Source: Geodermatophilus obscurus DSM 43160
GTDB lineage: Bacteria; Actinomycetota; Actinomycetes; Mycobacteriales; Geodermatophilaceae
Reading direction: 5' to 3'
DNA length: 64,000 bases
NCBI RefSeq assembly: GCF_000025345.1
Contig: NC_013757.1
Coordinates: 2,170,001-2,234,000, forward strand
Part shown: positions 46,677 to 54,054 of the stretch, piece by piece
Layout of the letters: each line of letters opens with the position of its first letter
How positions within the stretch are numbered: the first letter of the stretch is position 1
The notes under the pieces: generated by a model
What the model was told of the DNA's origin: nothing
Database searches by the model: none
The model's input: the letters and a program-made list of their open reading frames with translations, nothing else
Made by a program: the position numbers and the translations under genes

Positions 46677-47222
46677 GTGTCCGAGCCGACCGCGCCAGGC
46701 GGGATCCGCAACGCCGACCTGCTCGGCGTCTACACCAACGACCACCTGGCCTCGGCCACCGGCGGCATCGAGCTGGTCAGCCGCATGCTCGGTCGCTGGC
46801 AGGGGACCCCCTACGAGCCCCGCCTGGAGGAGCTGCTCGACGAGCTGCGCGAGGAGCGGGCGTCGCTGCGCAGCACGATGGAGGCCCTCGGCCTGCCGGT
46901 GCGGCAGTACAAGCAGGCCGCGGTCTGGCTCGGCGAGAAGGTCTCCCGGGCCAAGTTCAACGGGCACCTGCTGTCCCGCTCGCCGCTGTCGGACCTCGTC
47001 GAGTTCGAGTTCATCGCGACCGCCGTGCTGGCCAAGCGAGCCGGGTTCGAGACGCTGCGCGCCGCGGCCGAGGCCGACCCCCGCATCGACAGGGCGCTGT
47101 TCGACCGGCTGATCGACCAGGCCGACAAGCAGCACCACTGGCTGGCCGACGTCCGCCGCGAGGTCGCCGCGCAGGTCTTCGGCGGCTCCGCCGCCCCGGC
47201 CGACGCCGCCGCCGACACCTGA
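46677..47222 (+). CDS. helical hypothetical protein (ferritin-like fold possible)
   Basis: A 181-residue, mostly alpha-helical cytosolic protein (NADLLGVYTNDHLASATGG, EERASLRSTMEALG, DKQHHWLADVRREVAAQVFG). The spacing of Glu and His in the four long helices recalls ferritin-like proteins, but no clear ExxH pairs can be assigned. The role is unknown. The GTG start follows GGGAG. Confidence 0.65.
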   Translation: MSEPTAPGGIRNADLLGVYTNDHLASATGGIELVSRMLGRWQGTPYEPRLEELLDELREERASLRSTMEALGLPVRQYKQAAVWLGEKVSRAKFNGHLLSRSPLSDLVEFEFIATAVLAKRAGFETLRAAAEADPRIDRALFDRLIDQADKQHHWLADVRREVAAQVFGGSAAPADAAADT

Positions 47223-47267
47223 GCCCCCGCCGGGCGCCCGGCCGGGTGCGCAGGTAGAACCGGCGGC

Positions 47268-48014
47268 ATGTGCCACGACGCCGACAGCCGACCGCCCGCA
47301 CCGCCGAGGAGCGGCGACGTCGCCGAGCGCGGCACGCTGACCCTGACCTCCACCGACGGCACCGAGGTCGCGGCCGCGTACGCCGCGCCGGCCGGCCCGG
47401 CGCAGGTCGGCGTGGTCCTGCTCCCCGACATCCGTGGGCTGCACCCGTACTACGTGGCGCTGGCCGAGCGGTTCGCCGAGGCCGGGCTGCCGGCGCTGGC
47501 CGTCGACTGGTTCGGGCGGACGGCGGAGCTGCCGGAGGCCGGTGCCCGCGGGCAGGACTTCGACTGGCAGACCCACATCCCGCAGGTCACCGCGGCCGGC
47601 GTGGACGCCGACATCTCCGCGGCGGTGGCCCACCTGCGCGCGCGCACCCGCGCCGACCTGCCGGTGGTCACCGTGGGCTTCTGCTTCGGTGGCAGCCACT
47701 CCTGGCGGCTGGCCGCCGGGGACCTGGACCTGGCCGCCTGCGTCGGCTTCTACGGCAAGCCCGAGACGAGCGGGGACGCCCCCGCCGTCCGCCCGACGCT
47801 CATGGTGATCGCCGGGGCCGATGCCGCGACCCCGGTGGAGGCGCAGCTGGCCCTGGCCGAGCGGCTGCGGTCGGGCGGCGCGGAGGTGGAGACCGCCGTC
47901 TACGACGGGGCCCCGCACTCCTTCTTCGACCGCGCGTACGGCGACTGGGCGCAGGCCTGCGACGACGTCTGGCGCCGCGTGCTGGCCCTCACCGACCGGG
48001 TGGCGGCCGGCTGA
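47268..48014 (+). CDS. dienelactone hydrolase family protein
   Basis: A 248-residue alpha/beta hydrolase. The Cys-His-Asp triad of the family is visible: VGFCFGGSHSWR (nucleophile Cys), AGADAATPVEAQ (Asp) and GAPHSFFDRAY (His). The N-terminal strand VVLLPDIRGLHPYY is typical. Members hydrolyse dienelactones in chlorocatechol breakdown or other esters. No pathway partners are adjacent. Confidence 0.85.
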   Translation: MCHDADSRPPAPPRSGDVAERGTLTLTSTDGTEVAAAYAAPAGPAQVGVVLLPDIRGLHPYYVALAERFAEAGLPALAVDWFGRTAELPEAGARGQDFDWQTHIPQVTAAGVDADISAAVAHLRARTRADLPVVTVGFCFGGSHSWRLAAGDLDLAACVGFYGKPETSGDAPAVRPTLMVIAGADAATPVEAQLALAERLRSGGAEVETAVYDGAPHSFFDRAYGDWAQACDDVWRRVLALTDRVAAG

Positions 48015-48220
48015 CGGCGTCGGGAGCATCGCAGTGAGCGCCGGCGAGCGAGGAGCGGACCGGCGCGCGGGAGCCGGCCAGCGTCGCGGCGGGCTGAGCG
48101 CCGCGCCGCCCCCGCCGCCGTCGGGACCTCCTACGCTCGACGTCGGGTCCGGGCGTGCGAGGGTCCGCACGGTGGAGCAGCGTCGAGCACCGGGCCGACG
48201 AGCGCCGGTGAGGAGGACCG

Positions 48221-48631
48221 ATGAGCGAGCAGGGGAGCGGCGGGATCGACCCGGGGGTCATCGAGCTGGCGGCGCGGGTCTTCGACCTGGCGCGTGGCGG
48301 GGCCACCGAGGAGCTGGCCGCCTACGTCGACGCCGGGGTGCCGGCGAACCTGACCAACGACAAGGGCGACTCGCTGCTCATCCTGGCCGCCTACCACGGC
48401 CACCCGGAGACGGTCGCCGCCCTGCTGGACCGCGGCGCCGACGCCGGCCGGGTGAACGACCGTGGCCAGACGGCGCTGGCCGCGGCGGTGTTCAAGCAGT
48501 CGGCGGAGACCGTCCGCGCACTGCTCGCGGCGGGTGCCGACCCGGACGCGGGTGGCCCGACCGCACGGGAGACGGCGGCGTTCTTCGACCTGCCGGCGAT
48601 GACCGCGCTGCTGGACGGTGTGCGTCCCTGA
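48221..48631 (+). CDS. ankyrin-repeat protein
   Basis: A 136-residue protein made of about three ankyrin repeats: LTNDKGDSLLILAAYHGHPETVAALLDRGAD, VNDRGQTALAAAVFKQSAETVRALLAAGAD, and a shortened third. Short ankyrin proteins of this kind often stand near catalase genes in actinobacteria and proteobacteria (AnkB-like), where one is needed for catalase activity; here katA lies 7 kb away. The ATG follows GAGGAGG. Confidence 0.85.
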   Translation: MSEQGSGGIDPGVIELAARVFDLARGGATEELAAYVDAGVPANLTNDKGDSLLILAAYHGHPETVAALLDRGADAGRVNDRGQTALAAAVFKQSAETVRALLAAGADPDAGGPTARETAAFFDLPAMTALLDGVRP

Positions 48632-48695
48632 GCCGGTCGGCCGGGCGTGCGAGGGTGGCAGCCCGGTGAGCCCGGCGTTCTGCAGAGGAGGGCAC

Positions 48696-48764
48696 GTGGT
48701 CCGAACCCACCCGGCGCCGCTCGACGCCGGCACCACCGGCTCGCCGGCCCGCGCCGCGGGCTGA
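48696..48764 (+). CDS. 22-codon leader ORF before AI-2E transporter copy 2
   Basis: GAGGAGGGCAC followed by GTG opens a short frame VVRTHPAPLDAGTTGSPARAAG with TGA, ending 11 bases before the transporter GTG. The ribosome site is stronger than that of the transporter itself. It may be a translational leader; coding is not proven. Confidence 0.35.
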   Translation: MVRTHPAPLDAGTTGSPARAAG

Positions 48765-48775
48765 GGCGTCCGACG

Positions 48776-50107
48776 GTGACCGTGCAGCGGGGTGTCCCGC
48801 GCAACGACCTCCCGGTGGCCAGCGGCGCCACCGGGGTGCCGCCGGCCGCCGCCGCGGAGGCGCAGAACGCCGCCGTCCAGGTCCAGGCCCAGGCCCAGGC
48901 CGCGGCAGACGGCGCCGCGGGAACGGGGACCCAGGCCGACGTCCTGCCCGAGGTCGCGCTGGGGCCGCCGACCGGCGGCATGCCGCGCTGGATGGTGCTG
49001 CTCATCGGGGCCGCCACCGCGACGATCGCGATCGCCGGGGTGCGCTCGATCGCCTGGCTGGTCGGCCCGGTGCTGCTGGCCCTGGTCGTGGTCATCGCGC
49101 TTACGCCGGTGCAGCGCTTCCTGCAGCGGCACGGCTGGCCACGGTGGGCCAGCGCCACGGTGCTGCTCCTGCTGGTCTGGACCGTCCTGCTGGGCTTCGT
49201 CGCCCTCCTGGTGGTCTCGATCGCCCAGTTCGCGGCACTGCTGCCCAACTACGCCGGCGAGGCGGAGGCGCTCATCGCCTCGGTCGTCGCCGACCTCAAC
49301 GACCGCGGCATCGTCTCCGGCCAGCTCTCGGACCTGCTGGCGCAGTTCGACTACAGCCAGCTGGTGGGCGTGGCCACCGGCGTGCTGTCCCGGGCCACCG
49401 ACGCCGCCTCCACGCTGGTCCTGCTGCTGGCCGCGCTGGTGTTCCTCTCCATCGAGTCCGGCGGGTTCGGCCGGCGGCTGGCGCTCATCGCCGCCGACCG
49501 CCCGCACCTGCCGATCGCGCTGGGCCTGTTCGCCCGCGGCACCCGCAGCTACCTCTGGGTCAGCACGGTGTTCGGCGGCATCGTGGCCGTCGGCGACGGC
49601 ATCGCGCTGGCGATCATCGGCATCCCGCTGCCGGTCGTGTGGGGGCTGCTGTCCTTCGTCACCAACTACGTGCCCAACATCGGGTTCGTCCTGGGTCTGG
49701 TTCCCCCGGCGATCCTGGCGTTGCTCGACGGCGGCTGGACCGACTTCTGGGTCGTGATCGCGGTCTACGCGCTGCTCAACTTCGTCGTCCAGACGCTGAT
49801 CCAGCCCCGGTTCGTCGGTGACTCGGTGGGGCTGTCGATGACGGTCACCTTCGTGGCCCTGCTGTTCTGGGGCTGGGTGCTCGGCGCGCTGGGCGCGCTG
49901 CTGGCCATCCCGCTGACCCTGCTGCTCAAGGCGCTGCTCGTGGACGTCGACCCCCGTGGGCACTGGCTCGACGCGCTGCTGCGCGAGGAGCCCAGAGCCC
50001 CCCGGACCAGCCGGGCCCGGCAGCGCGCGAACGCCCGCCGCGCGGCCCTCGCCTCGGTCCGCGCGCTGCACGTCCCGCGGCCGCACCGGCGCCCGCCGGA
50101 GGACTGA
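48776..50107 (+). CDS. AI-2E family transporter, copy 2
   Basis: A 443-residue membrane protein with about eight helices. WMVLLIGAATATIAIAGVRSIAWLVGPVLLALVVVIALTP opens the fold, FVTNYVPNIGFVLGLVPPAILALLDGG and VVQTLIQPRFVGDSVGLSMTVTF are the family signatures. A Gln/Ala-rich N-terminal stretch of about 60 residues precedes it. Function as for copy 1: export of small signals or ion/proton antiport. The GTG at 48776 has a weak ribosome site but sits just after the leader ORF. Confidence 0.85.
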   Translation: MTVQRGVPRNDLPVASGATGVPPAAAAEAQNAAVQVQAQAQAAADGAAGTGTQADVLPEVALGPPTGGMPRWMVLLIGAATATIAIAGVRSIAWLVGPVLLALVVVIALTPVQRFLQRHGWPRWASATVLLLLVWTVLLGFVALLVVSIAQFAALLPNYAGEAEALIASVVADLNDRGIVSGQLSDLLAQFDYSQLVGVATGVLSRATDAASTLVLLLAALVFLSIESGGFGRRLALIAADRPHLPIALGLFARGTRSYLWVSTVFGGIVAVGDGIALAIIGIPLPVVWGLLSFVTNYVPNIGFVLGLVPPAILALLDGGWTDFWVVIAVYALLNFVVQTLIQPRFVGDSVGLSMTVTFVALLFWGWVLGALGALLAIPLTLLLKALLVDVDPRGHWLDALLREEPRAPRTSRARQRANARRAALASVRALHVPRPHRRPPED

Positions 50108-50195
50108 AACTGCAGCTCAGCGCGGAATGTCGGACCCCTGGAGGACGTTGTTCCCATGTCGGGCACACGGCCCGGCACGACGTCTGGAGGACGCC

Positions 50196-50459
50196 ATGAA
50201 GGGCGACCGTGTCGAGATCGTGATCGACGCCGGCGGGAACACCCGCACCTACGAGATCGAGGCCACCCGCGCCGGACGGCGGGTGGACGTGAGCCACGGC
50301 CGCGGGCTGGTGGAGGTCACCGAGACCACGCGGGGCGGCACCGCCGTCCGCACCGCCCGGTTCATGGCCGGCCGGGTCCTGGCGCTCGTCGAGCACCCGG
50401 CGCCCCGGCCGGCGCTGGACGACGACGCCGGCGTGACGCCGCTGCGCCAGACCGCCTGA
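50196..50459 (+). CDS. small hypothetical protein
   Basis: An 87-residue beta-rich protein (DRVEIVIDAGGNTRTYEIEATRAGRRVDVSHG) without signal or membrane segment. The ATG follows GGAGGACGCC. I do not recognise a family. Its stop codon is the first triplet of the stop-anchored repeat. A direct repeat CTGGAGGACG at 50139–50148 and around 50184 flanks its leader. Confidence 0.6.
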   Translation: MKGDRVEIVIDAGGNTRTYEIEATRAGRRVDVSHGRGLVEVTETTRGGTAVRTARFMAGRVLALVEHPAPRPALDDDAGVTPLRQTA

Positions 50460-50580
50460 AAGAGGACCCCCTGCCCCCCAGCGGGGAAGGACCCCGTCCT
50501 CCCCACCCTCCACAGGCTCAGGGCGGGACCCGGGACGGGGCCGCGGCGGGCCCCTGCTGGAGGGCCACGGTCCCAGGTCG
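50460..50580 (+). repeat. stop-anchored repeat between 50196 gene and P-loop kinase
   Basis: Starts CTGAAAGAGGACCCCC, then GGACCCCGTCCTCC, GGCTCAGGGCGGGACC, CGGCGGGCCCCTGCTGGAGGGCC. It reaches to within a few bases of the next start codon. Confidence 0.75.
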
Positions 50581-50596
50581 ACCGGAGCTGGTCGTC

Positions 50597-51001
50597 ATGG
50601 CGGGCCTGCAGGGCAGCGGGAAGTCGACCTGGGTGCGTGAGCACCTGGCCGCGACGCACACCGTCGTGAGCAAGGACCACTGGCCCAACGCCCGCCGCCG
50701 CGAGGCCCGGCAGCAGCGGGTGGTCGCCGAGCTGCTGGCCGAGGGGCGCAGCGTCGTCGTCGACAACACCAACCCCGCACCGGAGGACCGGGCGCCGCTG
50801 GTCGCGGCGGCCCGCGGGGCCGGCGTCGGCGTCCGAGCGGTGTGGCTGGACACGCCGGTGCCCGTCTGCGCCGCGCGCAACGACGCGCGGGAGGGGCGGG
50901 CCCGGGTGCCGCCGGCCGGGTTGTACGGCACGGCAGCGCGGTTCGTGCCGCCCTCGACGGCGGAGGGCTTCGACCGGGTGGACGTGGTCACCGCCGGCTG
51001 A
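50597..51001 (+). CDS. P-loop kinase (polynucleotide-kinase-like), 5' end possibly cut by the repeat
   Basis: A 134-residue AAA_33-type kinase. Walker A GLQGSGKST comes only three residues after the ATG, followed by VVSKDHWPN, VVVDNTNPAPEDR and VRAVWLDTPVPVCAARN, the pattern of T4 PNK-like kinases. In homologues a full beta strand (xELVVLxGLPGSGKS) precedes Walker A. Here the codons for PELVV are present upstream but lack a start codon and lie against the repeat. Either a CTG start is used or the insertion removed the natural start. Confidence 0.75.
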   Translation: MAGLQGSGKSTWVREHLAATHTVVSKDHWPNARRREARQQRVVAELLAEGRSVVVDNTNPAPEDRAPLVAAARGAGVGVRAVWLDTPVPVCAARNDAREGRARVPPAGLYGTAARFVPPSTAEGFDRVDVVTAG

Positions 51002-51158
51002 CGGTCGGGGAGCACCGCAGCGAGCGAGGAGGGGGAGCCGGCGGACGTCACCGTCGGCTGGGCACCGCAGGCGCCCGGCACGCCGGGGCGGGCCAGAGGG
51101 CGCCGGTGCGGTAGACACGTCCGGCGTCCGCCCGTCCCGCGTCCCCCGGAGGTCTCCC

Positions 51159-51578
51159 GTGCTGGCCAGCATCGGTTACGCCGTCGCCTACACCGGGGTC
51201 GGCATCGTGCTGCTGACCCTCGGCTTCCTCGTGCTCGACCTGCTCACCCCCGGCCACCTCGGCCGGCAGATCCACGAGGAGCGGTCGGTCAACGCCGGCA
51301 TCGTGCTCGCCGCCGGCTTCCTGGCCCAGGGGCTGGTCATCTTCAGCGCGATCTGGAACAACGCCACCAGCGGGTTCGGCGAGGCGCTGCTCTACACCGT
51401 CGTCTTCGGCGTGCTCGGGGTGGTGCTGCAGGCGGTCGCGTTCCTGGTGCTCGACCTGCTCACCCCGGGCAAGCTCGGTCGACACGTGACCGAGGTGGCC
51501 TTCCACCCCGCCAGCCTGGTCCTCGCCGCGGTGCAGCTCTCCGTTGCGGGCATCGTCGTCGCAAGCACCTGGCCCTGA
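51159..51578 (+). CDS. DUF350 membrane protein
   Basis: A 139-residue protein with four membrane helices in two internally similar halves: both contain LGFLVLDLLTPGHLGR / VAFLVLDLLTPGKLGRHV. This doubled pattern is DUF350 (UPF0719). The role is unknown; homologues occur with membrane-stress genes. The GTG follows GGAGG. Confidence 0.85.
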   Translation: MLASIGYAVAYTGVGIVLLTLGFLVLDLLTPGHLGRQIHEERSVNAGIVLAAGFLAQGLVIFSAIWNNATSGFGEALLYTVVFGVLGVVLQAVAFLVLDLLTPGKLGRHVTEVAFHPASLVLAAVQLSVAGIVVASTWP

Positions 51579-51685
51579 CCCGCGCCTCCGCCACCACGCG
51601 GCTACCGGCCGGTAGCCTCGCGGAGCCGGTCCGTACGGTGTGGTCCAGCGCACCGGACGGCGCAGACATCGAGAGGGACGAACAG

Positions 51686-52456
51686 ATGAGCGAGTTGAAC
51701 AGCACCGCCACCCGCGTGGCGATCATCACCGGAGCCGCGCGGGGCATCGGTGCGGCCGTCGCCAAGCGGCTGGCCCAGGACGGGTTCGCCGTGGGCGTGC
51801 TGGACCTGGAGGAGGCCGCGGGCAAGGCGACCGTGGAGGCGATCGAGGCAGCCGGCGGGCGCGCGCTGGCCCTGGGGGCCGACGTCAGCGACGCCGAGCA
51901 GGTCGAGGCCGCGGTCAGCCGCGTCGCCGCCGAGCTCGGCGCCCCGACGGTGCTGGTCAACAACGCCGGCGTCATCCGCGACAACATGCTGTTCAAGATG
52001 ACCGAGGTCGACTGGGACGTCGTCATGAACGTGCACCTGCGCGGCGCCTTCCTCATGACCCGCGCGGTGCAGCAGCACATGATCGACGCCAAGTGGGGCC
52101 GGATCGTCAACCTGTCGAGCACCTCGGCGCTGGGCAACCGCGGCCAGGCCAACTACGCCACCGCCAAGGCCGGTCTGCAGGGCTTCACCAAGACCCTGGC
52201 GATCGAGCTCGGCAAGTTCGGCGTCACCGCCAACGCGATCGCGCCCGGCTTCATCCAGACCGAGATGACCAAGGCGACCGCCGACCGGATGGGCGTCGCG
52301 TTCGAGGACTTCATCGCCTACGCCGCCAAGGAGATCCCGGTGCAGCGGGTCGGCCAGCCCGAGGACATCGCGCACCTGGCCTCGTTCTTCGTCAGCGAGG
52401 GCGCCGGTTTCGTGTCCGGCCAGGTGGTCTACGCCGCCGGCGGCCCGAAGGCCTGA
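51686..52456 (+). CDS. 3-oxoacyl-ACP reductase-like SDR (FabG paralogue)
   Basis: A 256-residue SDR with TGAARGIG, NNAGVIRDNMLFKM, STSALGN and NYATAKAG (Ser-Tyr-Lys), and the FabG-like PGFIQTEMTKA. It is closer to the FabG4-type reductases acting on acyl-CoA than to FabG1 at 20342. No partner genes lie nearby. The ATG at 51686 starts the domain. The stop is part of the repeat motif. Confidence 0.88.
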   Translation: MSELNSTATRVAIITGAARGIGAAVAKRLAQDGFAVGVLDLEEAAGKATVEAIEAAGGRALALGADVSDAEQVEAAVSRVAAELGAPTVLVNNAGVIRDNMLFKMTEVDWDVVMNVHLRGAFLMTRAVQQHMIDAKWGRIVNLSSTSALGNRGQANYATAKAGLQGFTKTLAIELGKFGVTANAIAPGFIQTEMTKATADRMGVAFEDFIAYAAKEIPVQRVGQPEDIAHLASFFVSEGAGFVSGQVVYAAGGPKA

Positions 52457-52618
52457 AAGAGGACCCCCCTGCCCCCCACCACTCGCAGGCTCGCGGTGGG
52501 CCCCTGCAGGGGGGCCGCTCCTTCCCCTACGTCTCGCGCGCTCGGCGCGGGACCCTGAGGGTGGCCGTTCCAGCACGTTCCCAGGCTCGCGGCGGGACCC
52601 TGCAGGTGGGTGCCGCGC
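52457..52618 (+). repeat. stop-anchored repeat, long compound copy
   Basis: Begins CTGAAAGAGGACCCCC; then CCCACCACTCGCAGGCTCGCGGTGGG (self-complementary arms CCCACC/GGTGGG), CCCCTGCAGGGGGGCC, and two further cassettes with GGTGGCCGTTCCAGCACGTT and GCTCGCGGCGGGACCCTGCAGG. Several elements are apparently joined end to end. Confidence 0.8.
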
Positions 52619-52705
52619 CGGGGCCCGGTCGGGAGCACACCCGGCCGGGCCCTCGCGCGTCTGCGGGCCGGGCATGGCGGTGCGTGCGCCGGTGTTGTAC
52701 GAACC

Positions 52706-53329
52706 GTGACACGCACGTCCCTCCGCCTCGCTCTGATCGGTGACTCCCTCGCGTACGGCTCCGGCGCCGCCGGCCCCCGCGACGCCCTCGGCCCGCGGCT
52801 GGCCGCGGCCCTGATCGACGCCGGCTACGACGTCGACCTGTCCGTGCTGGCCGTCCCGGGAGCGGTGTCGCGCGACCTGGCGGCGCAGGTGCGCCGGGCC
52901 GCGCCGTTGGACGTGGACCTCGCCGTGGTGGTGGTCGGCGCCAACGACCTGGCGCGGCTGGTGCCCCCGGCGCAGTCGGCTGCGGCCCTGGCAAGCGCGC
53001 TGGCGGACCTGCGCGCCGCCGGCACCGACGTGGTCGTCGTCCCGGCGCCGGACATGTCGACGGTGCCGTGGGTGCCCCCGGCGCTGCGGCCGCTGGTGCA
53101 GGTCGCCTCGGCGACGCTGCAGCGCCAGCAGGCCGCGGTCGCCCGCGCGAACGGAGCGGTGGTGGCCGCCGTCTCCGACGCCGTGGCGGCCGCCTTCGGC
53201 ACCGACCCGGCGCTGTTCTCCGCCGACCGCTTCCACCCGTCGTCGGCCGGCTACGCGCACATCGCCCAGGCGCTGGTGCCGCACGTCGTCGCCGCCGCCC
53301 ACGCCCGCCGGGACGGCGCCGCCGCCTGA
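52706..53329 (+). CDS. SGNH/GDSL hydrolase
   Basis: A 207-residue esterase-like enzyme. Block I is IGDSLAYGSGA (nucleophile Ser), block III VVVGANDLARL (Asn oxyanion), block V DRFHPSSAGYAHIA (Asp and His). No signal peptide is evident, so it is cytosolic. The substrate is unknown. The GTG start has no ribosome site and lies close after TTGTAC, so a leaderless mRNA is possible. Confidence 0.85.
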   Translation: MTRTSLRLALIGDSLAYGSGAAGPRDALGPRLAAALIDAGYDVDLSVLAVPGAVSRDLAAQVRRAAPLDVDLAVVVVGANDLARLVPPAQSAAALASALADLRAAGTDVVVVPAPDMSTVPWVPPALRPLVQVASATLQRQQAAVARANGAVVAAVSDAVAAAFGTDPALFSADRFHPSSAGYAHIAQALVPHVVAAAHARRDGAAA

Positions 53330-53640
53330 GGCCCCCTGATCGACGCAGGCCGGCGCCGAGGGCGCCGAGGCCCGCGGTCTCATCCGGCGATCCCCACGCA
53401 CGCATTCCTCTGGACGGCCACCGGTGATCTCCCTAGCGTCGCGGGTGCGTCATTTCGGACGGATGCGGTCCGGAGGGGGAGACGTGGCGGTCCACGGTTG
53501 CGCCCGAGGTGGGTTCCGTGGACAGCACCGCGTGCGCCGGACACCCGGCCCGGCTTCGCAGCGGCGTATCAGGAGCGCTCCTCCGGAGCTCATCCGGATC
53601 GGGGACGAGGGTGTCCCGGCTCGCGGATGGGGGATCGGTC
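53330..53640. other. region before the TCD1–CHAT unit
   Basis: A 311-base space. It probably carries the promoter of the following two-gene unit. The frame of the next gene is open back to GTG 53509, but the extra residues look non-coding. No repeat of the stop-anchored type, RNA gene or confident promoter was seen. Confidence 0.4.
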
Positions 53641-54054
53641 ATGGCGAAGCGGCTCGTGGAGTTCCCGCTGGAGGGCGGCGGCACCGTGCTGGTGCAGGCC
53701 GAGGACGGCGCCGCGGCCGGCGGGCACGGCAGCGGTGAGGTCACCCGCGGGTGGGGGGACCGGGACGAGCGGGTGGTCCTGCAAGCGCAGCAGAGCTTCG
53801 AGCAGGCCGTCGGCCGCGTGCAGCCGGCCGTGCAGGCACTCGTGGGCCGGCTGCGGTCGGTCGCGGAGAGCCCGGAGGAGATCACGGTCGACTTCGGGAT
53901 CGAGCTCAGCGCCGAGGTGGGGGCCTTCGTGGCCGGCGCCAGCTCCACGGGCAACTTCACGGTGTCGATGACCTGGCGACCCGGTCGGGCAGCCGGGCAG
54001 GCCCCCGCCCCGGCCGAGTCCGGCCGGGGCGACCCGACGACCGGGGCGCCCTGA
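53641..54054 (+). CDS. TCD1-like protein (CU044_2847 / trypsin-co-occurring domain family)
   Basis: A 137-residue protein matching the pattern I know as trypsin-co-occurring domain 1: an N-terminal beta strand (LVEFPLEGGGTVLVQ), then VVLQAQQSFEQAVGRVQPAVQALVGRLR, EEITVDFGIELSAEVGAFV and NFTVSMTWRP. These small domains accompany trypsin-like or caspase-like proteases in predicted conflict/signalling cassettes and may act as adaptors or sensors. It overlaps the CHAT gene by one base (TGATG), implying equal expression and physical interaction. The Pro/Gly-rich tail is not conserved. Confidence 0.8.
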   Translation: MAKRLVEFPLEGGGTVLVQAEDGAAAGGHGSGEVTRGWGDRDERVVLQAQQSFEQAVGRVQPAVQALVGRLRSVAESPEEITVDFGIELSAEVGAFVAGASSTGNFTVSMTWRPGRAAGQAPAPAESGRGDPTTGAP

